Positions 1 through 12,217 of a stretch of DNA of 64,000 nt are shown piece by piece; the first letter of the stretch is position 1; the number at the start of each line of letters is the position of its first letter. Location: NCBI RefSeq assembly GCF_963576545.1, contig NC_083638.1, positions 26,608,090-26,672,089 on the forward strand. Reading direction: 5' to 3'. A program made the translations under genes and the position numbers. Origin of the DNA: Limanda limanda (lineage: Eukaryota; Chordata; Actinopteri; Pleuronectiformes; Pleuronectidae). The notes beneath the pieces are model-generated. The model worked only from the letters and a program-made list of their open reading frames with translations, was not told where the DNA came from and ran no database searches.

Positions 1-143
1 GCTGTTTTCAGGGGCCAACACTCAACTCAAGGCCCCAGGAAATTGCCTGCCTTGCCCATACCCCACGTTGCATCACTCCTACAGTCACCCTGATTACAAA
101 TCCTCTGTGAGCTAGCTCGCATGCTCGAAGTTATGCACTGTCA

Positions 144-222
144 GTCAGACATGCACTGGACTCTGCAGAACCTCCGTATGTTCTCCGGAGGAGTTGCATG
201 TGTGACACAAATGTCAGAATAA
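144..222 (+). repeat. Fragment of interspersed repeat family A
   Basis: The fragment begins with CAGACATGCACTGGACTC and contains a TTCTCCGGAGGAG core and CATGTGTGACACAAATGTC. It matches the left end of the same family seen more fully at 29325-29880 and 44155-44570 (GCTTTCANACATGTACT, then AAATGTCYGAGT). Only about 80 bases remain. Confidence 0.5.
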
Positions 223-600
223 GACGCACCGTAGTTTCTACATACTTTAACTATCCTCACTTATATTTTTCACAGAAATCCCAGCAGGGGATCCCACGCT
301 GATTAACCATGAGTAAGTGGGGGGGTTGACAACAACAACTAAAACTGCTAAGCACACCTCCATAGGGGGCACTGGGGGAGTCAAAGGCAGATATTAATGG
401 TGGAGATATCACAGGGGGCAAATGATAGGACAAAGACGCTCCAGACCTCCACACTGGTTTGAGATCATTGTCATTTTTGTTTGTCACAGGAACTGATATC
501 TTGGTATATGAAATAAATAGAACCAGTGCCAATTTCAACTAATAAAGGCTAAAAGCATGGGTGAAGTTGTCCCTGTTTAATTCAGTAGATCCCTTTAGAC

Positions 601-2090
601 TAGTGGTTCCTAACCTTATTGGAGGAACTGAACCCTGCAAGCTTCATCAGTGCATTCACCGAACCCTTCGTATCACACAAAATCACTGTGTTCAAAGAAC
701 AAAAGCAACAAAACATGAATTTCACAGAAAAACATAACTCAATGCATATTTTCTGCAAATCAATGTGACTTCTCCTGTGTGTTGCCTTTCAGATACAAGT
801 TCAGAAAAGCAGGGCTTCACCTTGGCAAGTGCCACTCTCATATCTTTTCACAACAAAGTCTGTTCCTTTTCTTAATTTTCATGTCTACCATCCTAGAAAA
901 AGATTGCTCCCAAAGATACATTGTAACAAACGGTGTGAGTATCTCCAGGGCTTTCTTAGCAATAAGAGGGTATTGTACGATTTGGTGACACCAAAACGTT
1001 GAGAGCGTTGTTGTTCTGAAGAGTTGCTGTTGAAGCTGGCTCTGCTGAAGTTCAATGATTTTGTCGAGGTATTCATCGTTGACATCTGCTGTCGTAACAC
1101 TAAACGTGAACGGCTGTCTCACCCCTGCTGGATATGACTCTGTAAGTGCATGGCAATTGCTTGCTTCAGCTCCCCAGGTACAGAAATGTCTCCAATTCCA
1201 GACACGTCTTCGATCTCACTTACACAGTCGTCCAGCAGGGGAAAGTTCGCAACGTTATCATTATCTGTTTGTCGTTTCCATAAAGGTTGCTTTTTTTAAA
1301 GCCTTCAGGTTGTCTTCCGCTTCGATGATATTGACTCCACTGCCCTGCATCTGTCAATTGAGATGATTGAGAGCATTGAAAATATCGGCCAGGTACGCCA
1401 AAATGAGAATGAACTCAGAATTGTCTAAGCTATCTGCGTGACATGTTCGCAAAAACCATGGCTAATTCCACACGCATGGCAAAAACACGATTCAGCACCT
1501 TTCCCCGGGATAACCACTGAACGTTAGAATGGTACAGAAGTACTGTACCTCGAATTCAGAGCTCATTTCCTTACACAGCTCTTTGAAGATGCGGTGCTTC
1601 ATAGCACTATTTTTCACGTAGTTCACACATTAAACTACAATTTTTAATACTTCTGCCAGTTTTGGAGGCAAGGCTTTTGTTGCCAACGCATGCCTGTGCA
1701 GAACACAGTGCGTAACAATGATGTGTGGTCTATCGGATTTACGATCAGATACGCAACTTCGTACGATGCTAAGAGGATCGGTTTGTCCATGGGTACAAAG
1801 CCGCGAACAGGCAGAGTAGCCCTTTCATCGAATCTGGCGATCTTCACGTTGAATTCAGCGAGCGGTGTGTTCTTGTATTTCCCATCTCCATGCAGCTTTA
1901 GGAAGTGTTCCTTTAGTTTTGCCGGTGCTAGACTGCTCAATCTGGCATTGCAAATCATGCATTGAGGATGCTGACTCCCATCACGTTCCTTTACACACGT
2001 GAATCCGTATTGTACGTATTCATCCAACCACTTTCTTTTTTGCTCGACATAGTAAGTATGAAGGGATTGAAAGATTAAAATAAAATCACA
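601..2090 (-). mobile_element. Degenerate hAT transposon (ZBED5-like), minus orientation
   Basis: The left boundary at 601 reads TAGTGGTTCCTAACCTTATT, matching the CAGTGGTTCYCAACC terminal inverted repeat of hAT/Charlie elements and lying at the 3' end of a minus-strand transposase. The opposite TIR is not identifiable beyond the BED-finger end near 2090, and no 8-bp target duplication could be found, so the right end is approximate and may be truncated. The coding remnant is described separately. Confidence 0.75.
722..2090 (-). pseudogene. hAT transposase / ZBED5-like pseudogene
   Basis: Read on the minus strand this is a decayed transposase of the hAT family related to vertebrate ZBED5-type domesticated genes. 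The 5' part (about 2045 to 1741) encodes RKWLDEYVQYGFTC and a BED-type zinc finger with CxxC and HxxxxH ligands (1961 to 1890), followed by the conserved LPVRGFVPMDKPILLASYEVAY stretch in two pieces. The frame then jumps to the central region (CVNYVKN-like, then LAYLADIF at about 1380-1420) with stops and frameshifts, implying an internal deletion of roughly 200 codons near 1740. The C-terminal hAT dimerisation segment (ALEILTPFVTMYLWEQSFS, about 900-970) is present, followed by a frameshift before the terminal RVALAKVKPCFSEL. It is not functional as a transposase. A domesticated gene is unlikely given several stops. Confidence 0.85.
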
Positions 2091-2102
2091 AATGACGTAC
2101 AA

Positions 2103-4339
2103 TCACAACAGCCACAAGTCCACCACTGAGCGCACCAAGTTCCCTGCAGCACAGATATCAAAGCTAAGCAATGTGGCGTGAATGGGTGGGCTGAATTTAT
2201 TTTGTGTAACACATTTTTACTAAGCAACTAAATATTTGTAATCTAACACGGCGGAAAAAAATTGTGTGTTGCCAAATTCGCAGCAGCCATTTTGTTAACG
2301 GCCGACAAAAACGGCCAAGCATTGCTAGTGTGAACCGAAAATTGCAATTTTGTGATAAGAAATTATAATGTCAGCGGTGCCAGTGTTTGGTTGTAGAGAT
2401 ATGCCCCCTATTTGTGAAATCGTCAAAGTCAACTTTAATTTATTAAAACTGCTGTCAGAATGAAGACGAACAATCACAAATTAAAAGCACAGCATGGTGT
2501 TGAGAAAAAATGAAGTAATATGTAAACAGAATAAAATAAAACATTTGTATTGGCCCTTATTGAGATTATATGCTAAATATTAAATATAGTTATATAACTT
2601 CAACATCTACCCTTTATGTTTACAGTCAACATCACTGATATCCTTCAAATGTTAACAATATATGTTTTACATATCAGAAGCTTTATTCCTGAGCTTGTGC
2701 TCCTCAGCTCTTCCCTTGTATCTGACCGTCCTCCCTTTGTTTCACACTGGTTTAGTATCTCAACATCTGTCAATGTGGGCACAACACAAAGTTTCTTTCC
2801 AGAGAGATGGGCTTGGAGGGAAAGGGAAGTGGATCTGTTCCTAAGTTAGAGTTCGTTTTATTTTGCTATTTGTGGAAACAGTTGTTACTTGAGTCAAACC
2901 TGTGATGTCACAATTATTGTCTTTTTAGAGAGCTGCATGCAGAGCTGACAGACCTGATTTGTTCCATCTGGTACAGAAATGTAGTTTGGAATGTCCACCT
3001 AATACAGACGACTCAATCGCAGTGTGTCGGCCATGCCTCATTGCCTCATCTCATATCTCATCCCAACCAGCCCCTGCACTGCAGCCCCCCCCCCCCCTTC
3101 GCTCCACGTTTTCTCATTACATTCCTGGCACTCCTAAGGAAATAATACAGAGCTTTTCTTATGGTCTCAGTGGCAAAAAGGCATTTTCTCTCATCTAGCC
3201 CCATGTGTGCGTCCACATACAGTAGCTGTTTTATCAAAATGTATATGTGGCCCCCCTGTCCAACTCTTCAGGCTCTTTAAATAGGCTATTTTCTCCTCTA
3301 ATGTTGTTTCCGCTTGCCTCTTTGTATTGATTGGACAAGCTGGTCGGATCAATAGATTGCTGTAGATCAGAGCGATTGCTGCTCAGGCGGGCTCCCATCT
3401 CCGAGCATTCAACGCGGCCCCTATAAACCACTCAGAGAGCCTCTCGTTTCTGCACCAAGGTTATGAAATAAGGGGCTGATAAAAGTTGACGGGGAGGCTT
3501 GTTTGTTTTTGACCGATGAATAGGTTAACTGCTGTGGCATTGTAGCAAGCCTTCTGCGAGTGCTCTGGGTCTCACCTCATTGTGGAGCAAATTACCTTGA
3601 ATCTATGGTCTCTTTATTGCACTCACAAATCCTGATAGTTGTTAGTGCCACAGGGCTGAGGAGCACCGGAGAAGATTGTATACTAATGGGCCTATGATGC
3701 TTGTGTTTTTTTCTAGTTCAGTTAAGATATCAAACCATCAATCATTGTGCTGTGCCATTAAACCCGTTCTGCCTGACCATCATTTCACTTACTTGCCCTT
3801 TGATTTCCCTATTTTGACAAATGTCTGACATTTTATATAGGCAGAGTTTTTTGTTTGTTATATACAACCCTGCACTACCTCAACTTTATTATCATCATAA
3901 TTATTACACATATGGTTTTTCCTGTAAATAACATCCATTGGAGATGTAACCATTAAAACATTTCTATAATAAAATTCCCATTTATTTCAATGGACTTCAT
4001 CCCCGTTAAATTGACCTTTGCTGATGTCCTCTCCGTTTTAGCCATTCTACTGGAAATTATTCTTGGGATGACAATGTCAGTTGGTTCAGACTGTTTGAGC
4101 AGATATGAGTTGGATCGCCATGTTACAGGACTTTTTTTGTGGTCCTAAGAGGATAAAGTCCACTGTGAAAAGCTTAGGCTGCAGTTTATGTCCCAACCCA
4201 GCCCGAGAGAAAAGTGACTGAGCCCAACTCAAACCTGACATGCATTCTGTTTATTGTGTTCGAAGCAGACCCCGGCCCAATGTTTGTATCCACACTCTGA
4301 TTGGTGATCCCATGCCTAGTCCTGAAGAATCACTAAGAG
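2103..4339. other. Intergenic, no gene recognised
   Basis: AT-rich sequence with no coding signal. A 13-base poly-C run lies at 3085-3097. The short open frames here lack recognisable domains. No TIR or LINE signature was seen. Confidence 0.6.
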
Positions 4340-4560
4340 GATTTCATTTAATATTTTAGATACAGCTTTATTTGTCACCTCCATATTACATGTTAGGGCA
4401 CAGGGGAGTGAAATGCAGTGCTCCACAGATCAGGGTCCAAGTCACATTTTGAAATAACATGACACATCCATTTAACATAAAAATATAAGAAAAATAGCAA
4501 AGCAAAATAGCCGCGTTAAAGTTCAGCAGGCGGCCAGTGGACATTTAAAAGGCTCTGCAG
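4340..4560 (-). repeat. Possible LINE 3' tail fragment, minus orientation
   Basis: The segment contains CTTTATTTGTCAC followed by GGGGAGTGAAATGCAGTG, a layout common at the reverse-complemented 3' ends of fish non-LTR elements (a TTTATTGTCAC block followed by GTGAAATG). No coding remnant is attached. The assignment is by resemblance only. Confidence 0.35.
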
Positions 4561-7500
4561 GAGAAACCACTGCATTCAAGTGAGCAGCCATCTTTCTCTG
4601 TCTCATGACATTACACACATTCATTGATAGAATGAACCCCTGGGACCTTCATTAATCCCTTGACTTTTCTTCTAGATTTGCCAGTTTGCTGAAATGTCCT
4701 CTAATCAGGTGAAACATCGTCACAGAGCTTCAATGGTTCCTCATTGACTGACTTGGTTGATTCCCTGACTTTTTCTCAATCGACACCATCAGGTTGACAT
4801 ATGTAGTTTTTAATGAGAATTATCGGTGATTGGCATGAAATGCATTAACAGTACCTGTCCAGCTAATGTCCATCAGCCTCAAATGCACTGTGCTGGCAAA
4901 TTAGCACAGAACTCAACACAACAATAAAGCTATGTTGAGCCTCACAGATCCACCAGCATGCAGAGACTTCTTCGTCTTATTCAAACCTGCAAATGTTACA
5001 AATCCTCACTATTCCAAGACATATAGTAAATGTCTAAATCCAAGGTTTGGAGAACAGTACAGTATTCTCAGTTCCACATAGCTGGTTCCTTCAGAACAGA
5101 GATTGCAGGTTGTTTTAAGAGCACTGCAGTTGTAGGGGCTTAGGGACATCCAGACATAGAGACCACTGATCTGTTCTTATCCAGTGAACATGACCCTCTC
5201 GGTAGCTATCTCTTCATGTTTGGCTCCTAAAGCCAATTCCCTCAGAAACTATTTTGGCTCCATATTTTTTTTGCTTTTCAGCATCCGGCAAGATCCTTTG
5301 CAAACATCAACCACTTTGCAGTCGAACTGTAGCAAACACCTTAAAAGAAGCATCTCAACCAGTTTGCTCTTTTAACACAGAGAAGACATTTAAGGTAATG
5401 CCCTCTGCTGAGCTGCTTGATAAACATTCACATTCCTGTTTCATGTAAGTTGTAGTGTAGTTAGTGCAGCAGAACCTTGGGACAGTTATGCATACTTTTA
5501 TCCCATCTTGTTTATTATCTTGTTTATAGTGCAACAAACCGCTCAGTGGGTTAAATCAAAGATTGCTCCCCATGCTACAGTGTGTCCAACATGTTGGCAA
5601 GATGCAAAGCTTCGAACACACTTTAAAGAGACTGTGAGCATATCCCTGTTTTTAGCCTCCTCTCTTCAGGGGCTGAGAGACTATTTTTTTACTGAGAGCA
5701 TTTCTTTCTTCAAGGAACAAATTAATGCATAATGCCAGATTTGATTCCTTTTGTCGTGTGATTTATTGAGATGATAAGAGACGCCTCATCCCTGCACCTG
5801 GAATAAAGGCTACTCACAACACATGGTGAGTGGCTCAAAATAAATAGACAACACAAACTCATCCTCAGATGTGATTATACATGGAGTCTGTTTTGCTGTC
5901 GGGTTATAATTATGAATACGAGTCCCAATCCATAGTGGAGTGCATATCAGGTGTAACTCTTTGGCAAGAGGGACATTTGAAACAACAGGGGGGGGGGTTG
6001 TAGAGGGAGAATTGGGACGAAGCATTATTATTTGAGGATAATGGTTCATTTATTGTGGTAGCTGGGACGACAAGGTCTTAATGAGGTCTCATCCATCTTT
6101 CTTGTTATGCAGCCTGCAACACACGGCACCCAGAAGTCGGACAGTGTCAACCGCAGCTCTGTCCATTTTAAATGACTGGCTTCTTCACCTGTGCTACTTG
6201 CTCTGGGACATTATGCAAATGTCCCATCCCCTCGCCGGCAGACCCCACTGCTCTCTCCGCCTGTAATCAGACGCAATTATGCAAACACATCTTCAGCAAA
6301 AACAAACTCACAATGATCATTATCATATTCAGACCTGGCGGGACGAAGTGAGTGCAGGGGGTGGGCAAGTGCAGTACATCCAACGATGCACTTTACAATA
6401 GCTGCTTGTTTGGTGGTATTTCTGTTTGTGGTGGGGAAGATGTCAAGTGAAGGATTTATGTTAATGAGTGGGTTTGATCATAGTCACTAAATAAATGATG
6501 ATAAAAAATGTTTTTTTCGGAAAAAAACATCTTGCTATTTAGTGGGAGATTGTTCAGCTGATTTGTTTCATGCACAAAGTCAGCAACAAGAGCCTTTGGT
6601 TGAACACACATGCAAAGAGCAGCAGCAGAATCAATGACAACATACAACAGCACATAGTTGTGTCTGTCTTGTGTACCATAGGAGGACTGACTGTGGCCTC
6701 ATTACAGGGAACAGATTCTGCACTGATGAAAGCCTGTTGGCCATGCAAAATATCTGGTTCAATATTTCAATATTTCATCATGCCCTTACGGCAGAGAGAG
6801 TAAACAGCGCTCTGCAAATCCCCACAACTTCCCATACTCAATCTCCTCTTCTTTGTTTATGCTCTCAAAATCTCCACTTGGTCAAATCTTTCTAATATTT
6901 TTTTTCACTCTTTCCTCTGGTCATTTATTTTCCTCCCTGGCGTTCGCCCTTCTACTTCTGTCCTTCTCCCTTTTTTTTCTTTTCAAATCAAACAATGTTA
7001 ACAGAGAGCATTATATAGTTCACAGTCGGTAGCTCGGAGTTCCTTGGAGAGCGGAGCTTTCTCAGTCAATGCACAGAGGCTGGCTGTACCTTTTGAGAAA
7101 GTTTACATTGAAATATCGGTGACTACAACATCAAGGTCCCCACTTTGTATTTGTTCAGCTTCGGCGAAATCGTCTTATGAAAGACATGCGTCCCCTCTGC
7201 TAACCCAGACAGATTTATCATTAAACTGGGGGAATGACATTATCCAACAGTTAATATTTAAAATGCATCTCTTAATGGTGAATATGGCATGCTGCTTAGA
7301 ATAACTCCTGACTCACTTATTTTCAGAAAAAAAAAGACTCCATTAATGTTAACCCTGAATTACTCATTCATCCTGTAGTCACACGTCTCCTTTTGATTAA
7401 ACCATCGTCTTTCCTGTTTGCCTTTATTCGTTCTACCCACTGATGTGGATCCTCTTAGTCACAGGACTAACAATGCGCTGCACTGCTTGTGTTGTGTCTC

Positions 7501-7940
7501 TTCCCTTTTTCAGGTTGCTGCTTGACAATTCACTGCATAACTGTTTCACTTTGTGTTTGCTCTGCGTCTCCCTGTAGTCCTTTCTTGTTGCTTTCTTGTG
7601 GCTTTGTAGTTGTTTTGTGTCTCGTTGTAGTCATCCTACTTCTCTCTGTGCTTGTTCGGGACGACTAGGTGGCTTTTTTTTATTTCTGTGGTGTCTTGGT
7701 GGACTTTTTGCATCTTTTTATTTATTTATGTTTGCATCTCTCTGTACTTGTCTCTTTGTAGCAGTTTTGTGTCTCTTCATATTGTTTTGTGACTCCTTTT
7801 TTTCGTCTAATTGACTCTTTACCAAGAAATTTAAAGGCCCCTGCCAGTGCCTGCCTGCCTGATTGATATCCTTATCTTTATAGAATGAAGTTATTGTGAC
7901 TGAGGTAGCTAATATCTGAGCACTCACTACGTCCCCCAAA
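4561..7940. other. Intergenic, unique-looking sequence
   Basis: No gene is recognised. Pyrimidine-rich patches occur at 6900-6990 and 7480-7810 and a short G run near 5989. The interval 6100-6330 is more GC-balanced and carries two octamer-like motifs, listed separately. Confidence 0.55.
6205..6290 (+). promoter_or_regulatory. Paired octamer-like (POU) motifs
   Basis: TTATGCAAAT at 6211-6220 is a perfect ATGCAAAT octamer, and TTATGCAAAC at 6277-6286 is a one-mismatch version in the same orientation 66 bases later. The octamer is the established target of POU-domain factors. Clustered copies far upstream of a neural receptor gene could mark an enhancer, but chance occurrence cannot be excluded. 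Confidence 0.3.
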
Positions 7941-8467
7941 ATCAGTTGTTTCAACAGGTTCTTGAAAAGCCTACAAAAGTCAAAAATCTCATAATCAGAT
8001 ATTCAGGCCTTAAAAAATATAAAAACATTTTATTCTAGTTGTTAAATACATTTAGGTAGGTCTTAACTATGTTCATGTTTATTTGAAACTTGAGTTGCAT
8101 TTTAGAATAGTGATTTTTAAAGAGAAATGCTTTGGTGGCGTGCTTCGTTTGGAGTGTATCTCTGTTGTAGTTCTCTCACAATAATATAGATCTTCACAGG
8201 CTGCAATAAAACTACAACCAAGACCAACGTTGAACTGAAGGCTGATAGTCCACAAACGCCCTGCTCAGAACTGATCTCAGTGCACCACAGAGATAATGAA
8301 GCATATTCCCTACTGAGCTACTTAACCTTATCTTCAATTATGAGGAAGTGAATTCTGCGACTGTGATCTTCCTTCATATCTGCTGTACCTGACTTCGGTC
8401 TTAAATTTTATTCATTATGGTCTTAAAAAGTTCCAAATTCAACTTGTTGAAACCTACAGAAACCCTG
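7940..8467. mobile_element. Non-autonomous hAT-like repeat (MITE)
   Basis: The interior matches a repeat I recognise from many fish genomes: TTAAATACATTTAGGTAGGT, then a TAGATCTTCACAGGCTGCAA block, then ATTATGAGGAAGTGAATTCT. It ends GAAACCTACAGAAACCCTG at 8467. The left end is degenerate (TTTCAACAGGTTCTTGAAAAG), partly complementary to the right end. No coding capacity. Confidence 0.65.
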
Positions 8468-11400
8468 ATAATTCCAGCAGCACCTATTTCATAAAGACAT
8501 GCCACTAAATACCACCACATTTCTGGTTTAATGTGACCAGGACTTTATTATCATCATCACCTAGAGCCTGTGAAGGGGCAGCTATTGATCAGGAGGAATA
8601 AGTGTCTCAGTTATTAGTTTTGCTGACTGGAAACAGGATTTTTTATTTTCACCATTTGGGGTGAGGGGGCGTCTATTCCACAAGCCGACCTTGCTCCATC
8701 CATCACAACTTGCAGAGACAGAGAACCTCATCACACTTACAACCCTGATTACTACTGCAACAGTTGGACCAGTCTGGAGCTGGTAATACTGTTGGTTGTC
8801 AGGGTGAATTGCTGAAACTTCGTCTTCCAACCTGGGTCAGCAAACCAGTGAATCACCACACTGCATCTCGTACAGCCGCCCACATCCTCCTCCTTCTTTT
8901 AAATCGCTGAAGAAATAGCCTTACTACCTTTCTCCTTTGCTCCAATCGTCATATATTTATAGAACATCTGTCCCAGGAATAGAGTCAGGCTACTTAATGT
9001 CCTGCATCTCTCACTGGTTGTTGAGCTGGTGATCTTAGATTCATAGCTTATTCTGTTTTGCATGCACTGATTCAGTCTATTTGAGAGCTGAATGCATAAA
9101 CTCGTGGCCCAATGGTGAGACTTTAAAGGAGAGGCAGAGTTGTGCAGGGCTGATAATCCTCTGAGGGTTTTCATACTGTAGTTTTCAGAATCCAAACTGC
9201 TCATCCCTGAGTGTGATACAAGGAGAGTGTTGACTGAACCTGAATCAAAGTTTGACAATCATTTCTCTCTCCCTGTCAAATAAAACCTTCCTGTGGCGGG
9301 TGTGTAATCTAAAAAACGCAATCACCACATAATCACAGCAAATACATTCATTCTAAAGTTCGGCTTGCATTCAAAAATCCATCAAGCATGTTACCGTTTT
9401 GGTTTAGGGCCCCTGCTCGCCTTCTGCCCAGGTTTACATTCTCGTTTCAATCATTTAGCTGAGTGCAGCAGAGCAACAGTGCTTCCGGAGAATAAACACG
9501 TGGATCTTCAACGACACAAGTGATATTAACAAGGTCAGAGACTCAAAGTGTTAGATCCCAGTAATTGATTATTTGCCACAGAATGCCACTGCAGAGGGCC
9601 GGGATGAGGTTTAAATTCATTACCTTGATTGTTTTGACACTAAGTTCCTCCTTAATGACTAATTTGACTCTTTGTCGTTTACTTTTGTTTCTAAAGCCAC
9701 AGTTCTTTTTATGAGCTCCAAAGGATTTGGTTTTCAGGTTTTTAATACCCTTCTTGTTTTTCAAAGTTGCCTTTTCCTTCTGTTTTATCTTGACAGTACT
9801 TTTGATGTTAAGTTTTCATTACTGTAGCTGTTGTGTACTGCACATCCCAGAGATCATTTGCCAAACAAACAGTGTAAGTCGTATTGTGTGTGATGTTTTG
9901 ATGGATCTCAGTATAGTTGACAGAGTTCCTATTACAGAGTTGGGAAAGGTAACAAAATAAACACTAATACAGCAGAATATCAATCAGTGTTTCAATCCAC
10001 AGCTGAAACTTGTCCTAAATCTTTAATCATATGTTGGGTGATATTCTATATTTTTCGTCTTATTATACAAATACAAACAAATCCCATGAAGATACTGAAG
10101 CCAACAAAACCAAATATGATCCACATCAAGGAGTGTGACTTGTCCGTTCATCATGGAGTCAAATAATATAAAATAATGGATGACACCTCGGGAGCAGTAT
10201 GTTGTGTTTTACGTTTGTAGAAGTGGTCACCATCTACTTCAATTGGATTGGATTTGGTTGCAACGCTGTTTACCCCTGAAACTCCAAAAGTGTTTTGTGG
10301 ACTCAAACACTTCACCCATCCCTCCATCGGCACAGTGGTGAGAAGATAATGAGTGAATTATCAGTTGTGGGTGATCTATCCTTTTAATGTGAAACACTGA
10401 CACAAAAGTGAAGTACATCAGTTATTCCTGCACTGTTTAGCAAAGCAAGGTTTTATCAATATGTGATTGGATTGTGTCTAAACTGTGTTCTCTATTCAGT
10501 GTTAATGAAATGTTTGCATAGTTGACATTTTGGCTAAGAGTGGTTTTAAATTAACTACCAGGATTTGCTAAAACGCAAGATTCGGGCCCCTATAATATTA
10601 TTATAATGTGACCATGATGTCAACCCAACCATTAGCTTTTCATATAGGTCTACATAGTCTCTCAGGGGCAAACATTCACCAACACAAGGTCTTGGAAATT
10701 TTTTTTTGAGTTTCTGCCAAATATGTGGTGGAATTAAACTCAGTTTTCATGTTGAAGTCCTACTCTGTTGAAATGATGAAAGAGATGAATGAAGGAAGTG
10801 ATGACGTCTAGTGATGTTTGATAACTAACAGGTTTATTGAGCATTGACCTCGACTCTCATCACGACTACAAATTAATGATCTTCTAATGACATAACTACA
10901 GGGTGAACACACATTTATAGTCACATTAGTCACTTATTTAGAATCAATGATAAAAAGTGTTCTTGAACTCAGAAGCACATCTGTTTGTTTGAATATTTCT
11001 ACTTGGTGAGAATAATGTCAATCAAACGGAGTTGCTGCAGTCACTAAATAACTGCAGCAACAAGTTAAAAATGTAGATTTGTTAGAATTGGGAACATAAT
11101 GATAAGAGAACTGATCCTATAAAAAGAACATAAACTATGAGGGTATAGTGGCCATACTGCAATTTACCTCGCCGCAGGAAGTAAATGTTTTATTCGCCCC
11201 CTCAAATTCACAGAGTGGAAGTGAACAGGAGGCGAAGGTTGGCCGCTGAAACATTTGTGTAACATCTTTTGTCAGAAAAAATGACGTCAGCATTGTGAAA
11301 AATAATAATAGCCTTAATAATAGCAATAAACTTTGTTTGTAATGCAGTGGTCTTTCTCGGGAGTTTGTCTGCATCGGTTTAGTCTAAGTACTTCATATTC

Positions 11401-11584
11401 ACTTCCTCCCACAGTCCAGGAATGTGCAGACAGCAATTCACTAGATCCTGATTTCTAATTTACAGTCACTCATTAATAACAGTCCCCTAAATATGCTTGA
11501 TTTCTATCATGAACCTTCATTAATTATTCTCTGAGAAATTAGGGTAAATTATGAAAAACTCACAAAATTAATGAAAGTTTCAGC
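8468..11584. other. Intergenic, no gene recognised
   Basis: AT-rich sequence with scattered short open frames and no recognisable domains, splice-flanked exons or repeat signatures that I can support. Confidence 0.55.
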
Positions 11585-11760
11585 AAAATTCATTCCAGGA
11601 TCAGCCCATTTTTTATTAAACTTTAATTTATTATTTAATTCTATTGTCCTTTTTATATTTCTTTATTCCCTTGTCTACCTCATTCTGACCTGCCTGCTGC
11701 TGTAACAAGTGGATTTCCCCGGTGTGTGGATCTAAAAAGTTGTATAATGTATAATATCTT
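11585..11760 (+). repeat. LINE 3' UTR tail
   Basis: TGCTGCTGTAACAAGTGGATTTCCCC followed by GTGTGGATCTAAAAAG matches, with divergence, the 3' end of the LINE at 20865-21765 (GCTGCTGTAATACTGC, AAATTTCCCCATTGTGGGAC). The T-rich run before it also matches. It ends at an AT-rich tail directly against the MITE at 11761. Confidence 0.6.
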
Positions 11761-12217
11761 ATTTAAAGGGGACATATTATGAAAATTCCACTTTTTTAGT
11801 GCTTCTACACGTTAATTTGGGGATCTGGCATGTCTACCGTCCCAAAAACTCTCGAAAAACAACAACTCCCGTGAGTTGTTATGGTTCCTCTAAGTCAGAA
11901 ACGTCATACTTGAGTGACTGCGAATGAGCTTCCTTATCAGTCTCTCGTCACAATGAAATGGGAGTCTCATCCCCCCTGCCCATCCTACACTCATTATAGA
12001 TACTATATTTGTCAAAGCAAATAGCAAAGCAGCTGGCTCATTAGCTTTTAAAGGAACGGGCACTCAAAACAGGTCACTCTGAGGACAGGATAAAAAGGGT
12101 GCTGTTTTAAATGATCCTTGTGGTATTTTGACCAAAATATGTTACAGACATTTCATTAAGACCCAAAGGAACCATATTAACTAGTGGTAAAATGGGCATA
12201 ATATGTCCCCTTTAAAT
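11761..12217. mobile_element. MITE with 21-bp perfect terminal inverted repeats
   Basis: The left end reads ATTTAAAGGGGACATATTAT(G) and the right end is its exact reverse complement over 21 bases (CATAATATGTCCCCTTTAAAT). Total length is 457 bp and there is no coding capacity. The ends fit a TTAA-type target duplication with a terminus beginning AGGGGACA, as in piggyBac-like elements, but a TAA/TTA (PIF/Harbinger) duplication is equally readable. The superfamily is unresolved. Confidence 0.8.
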
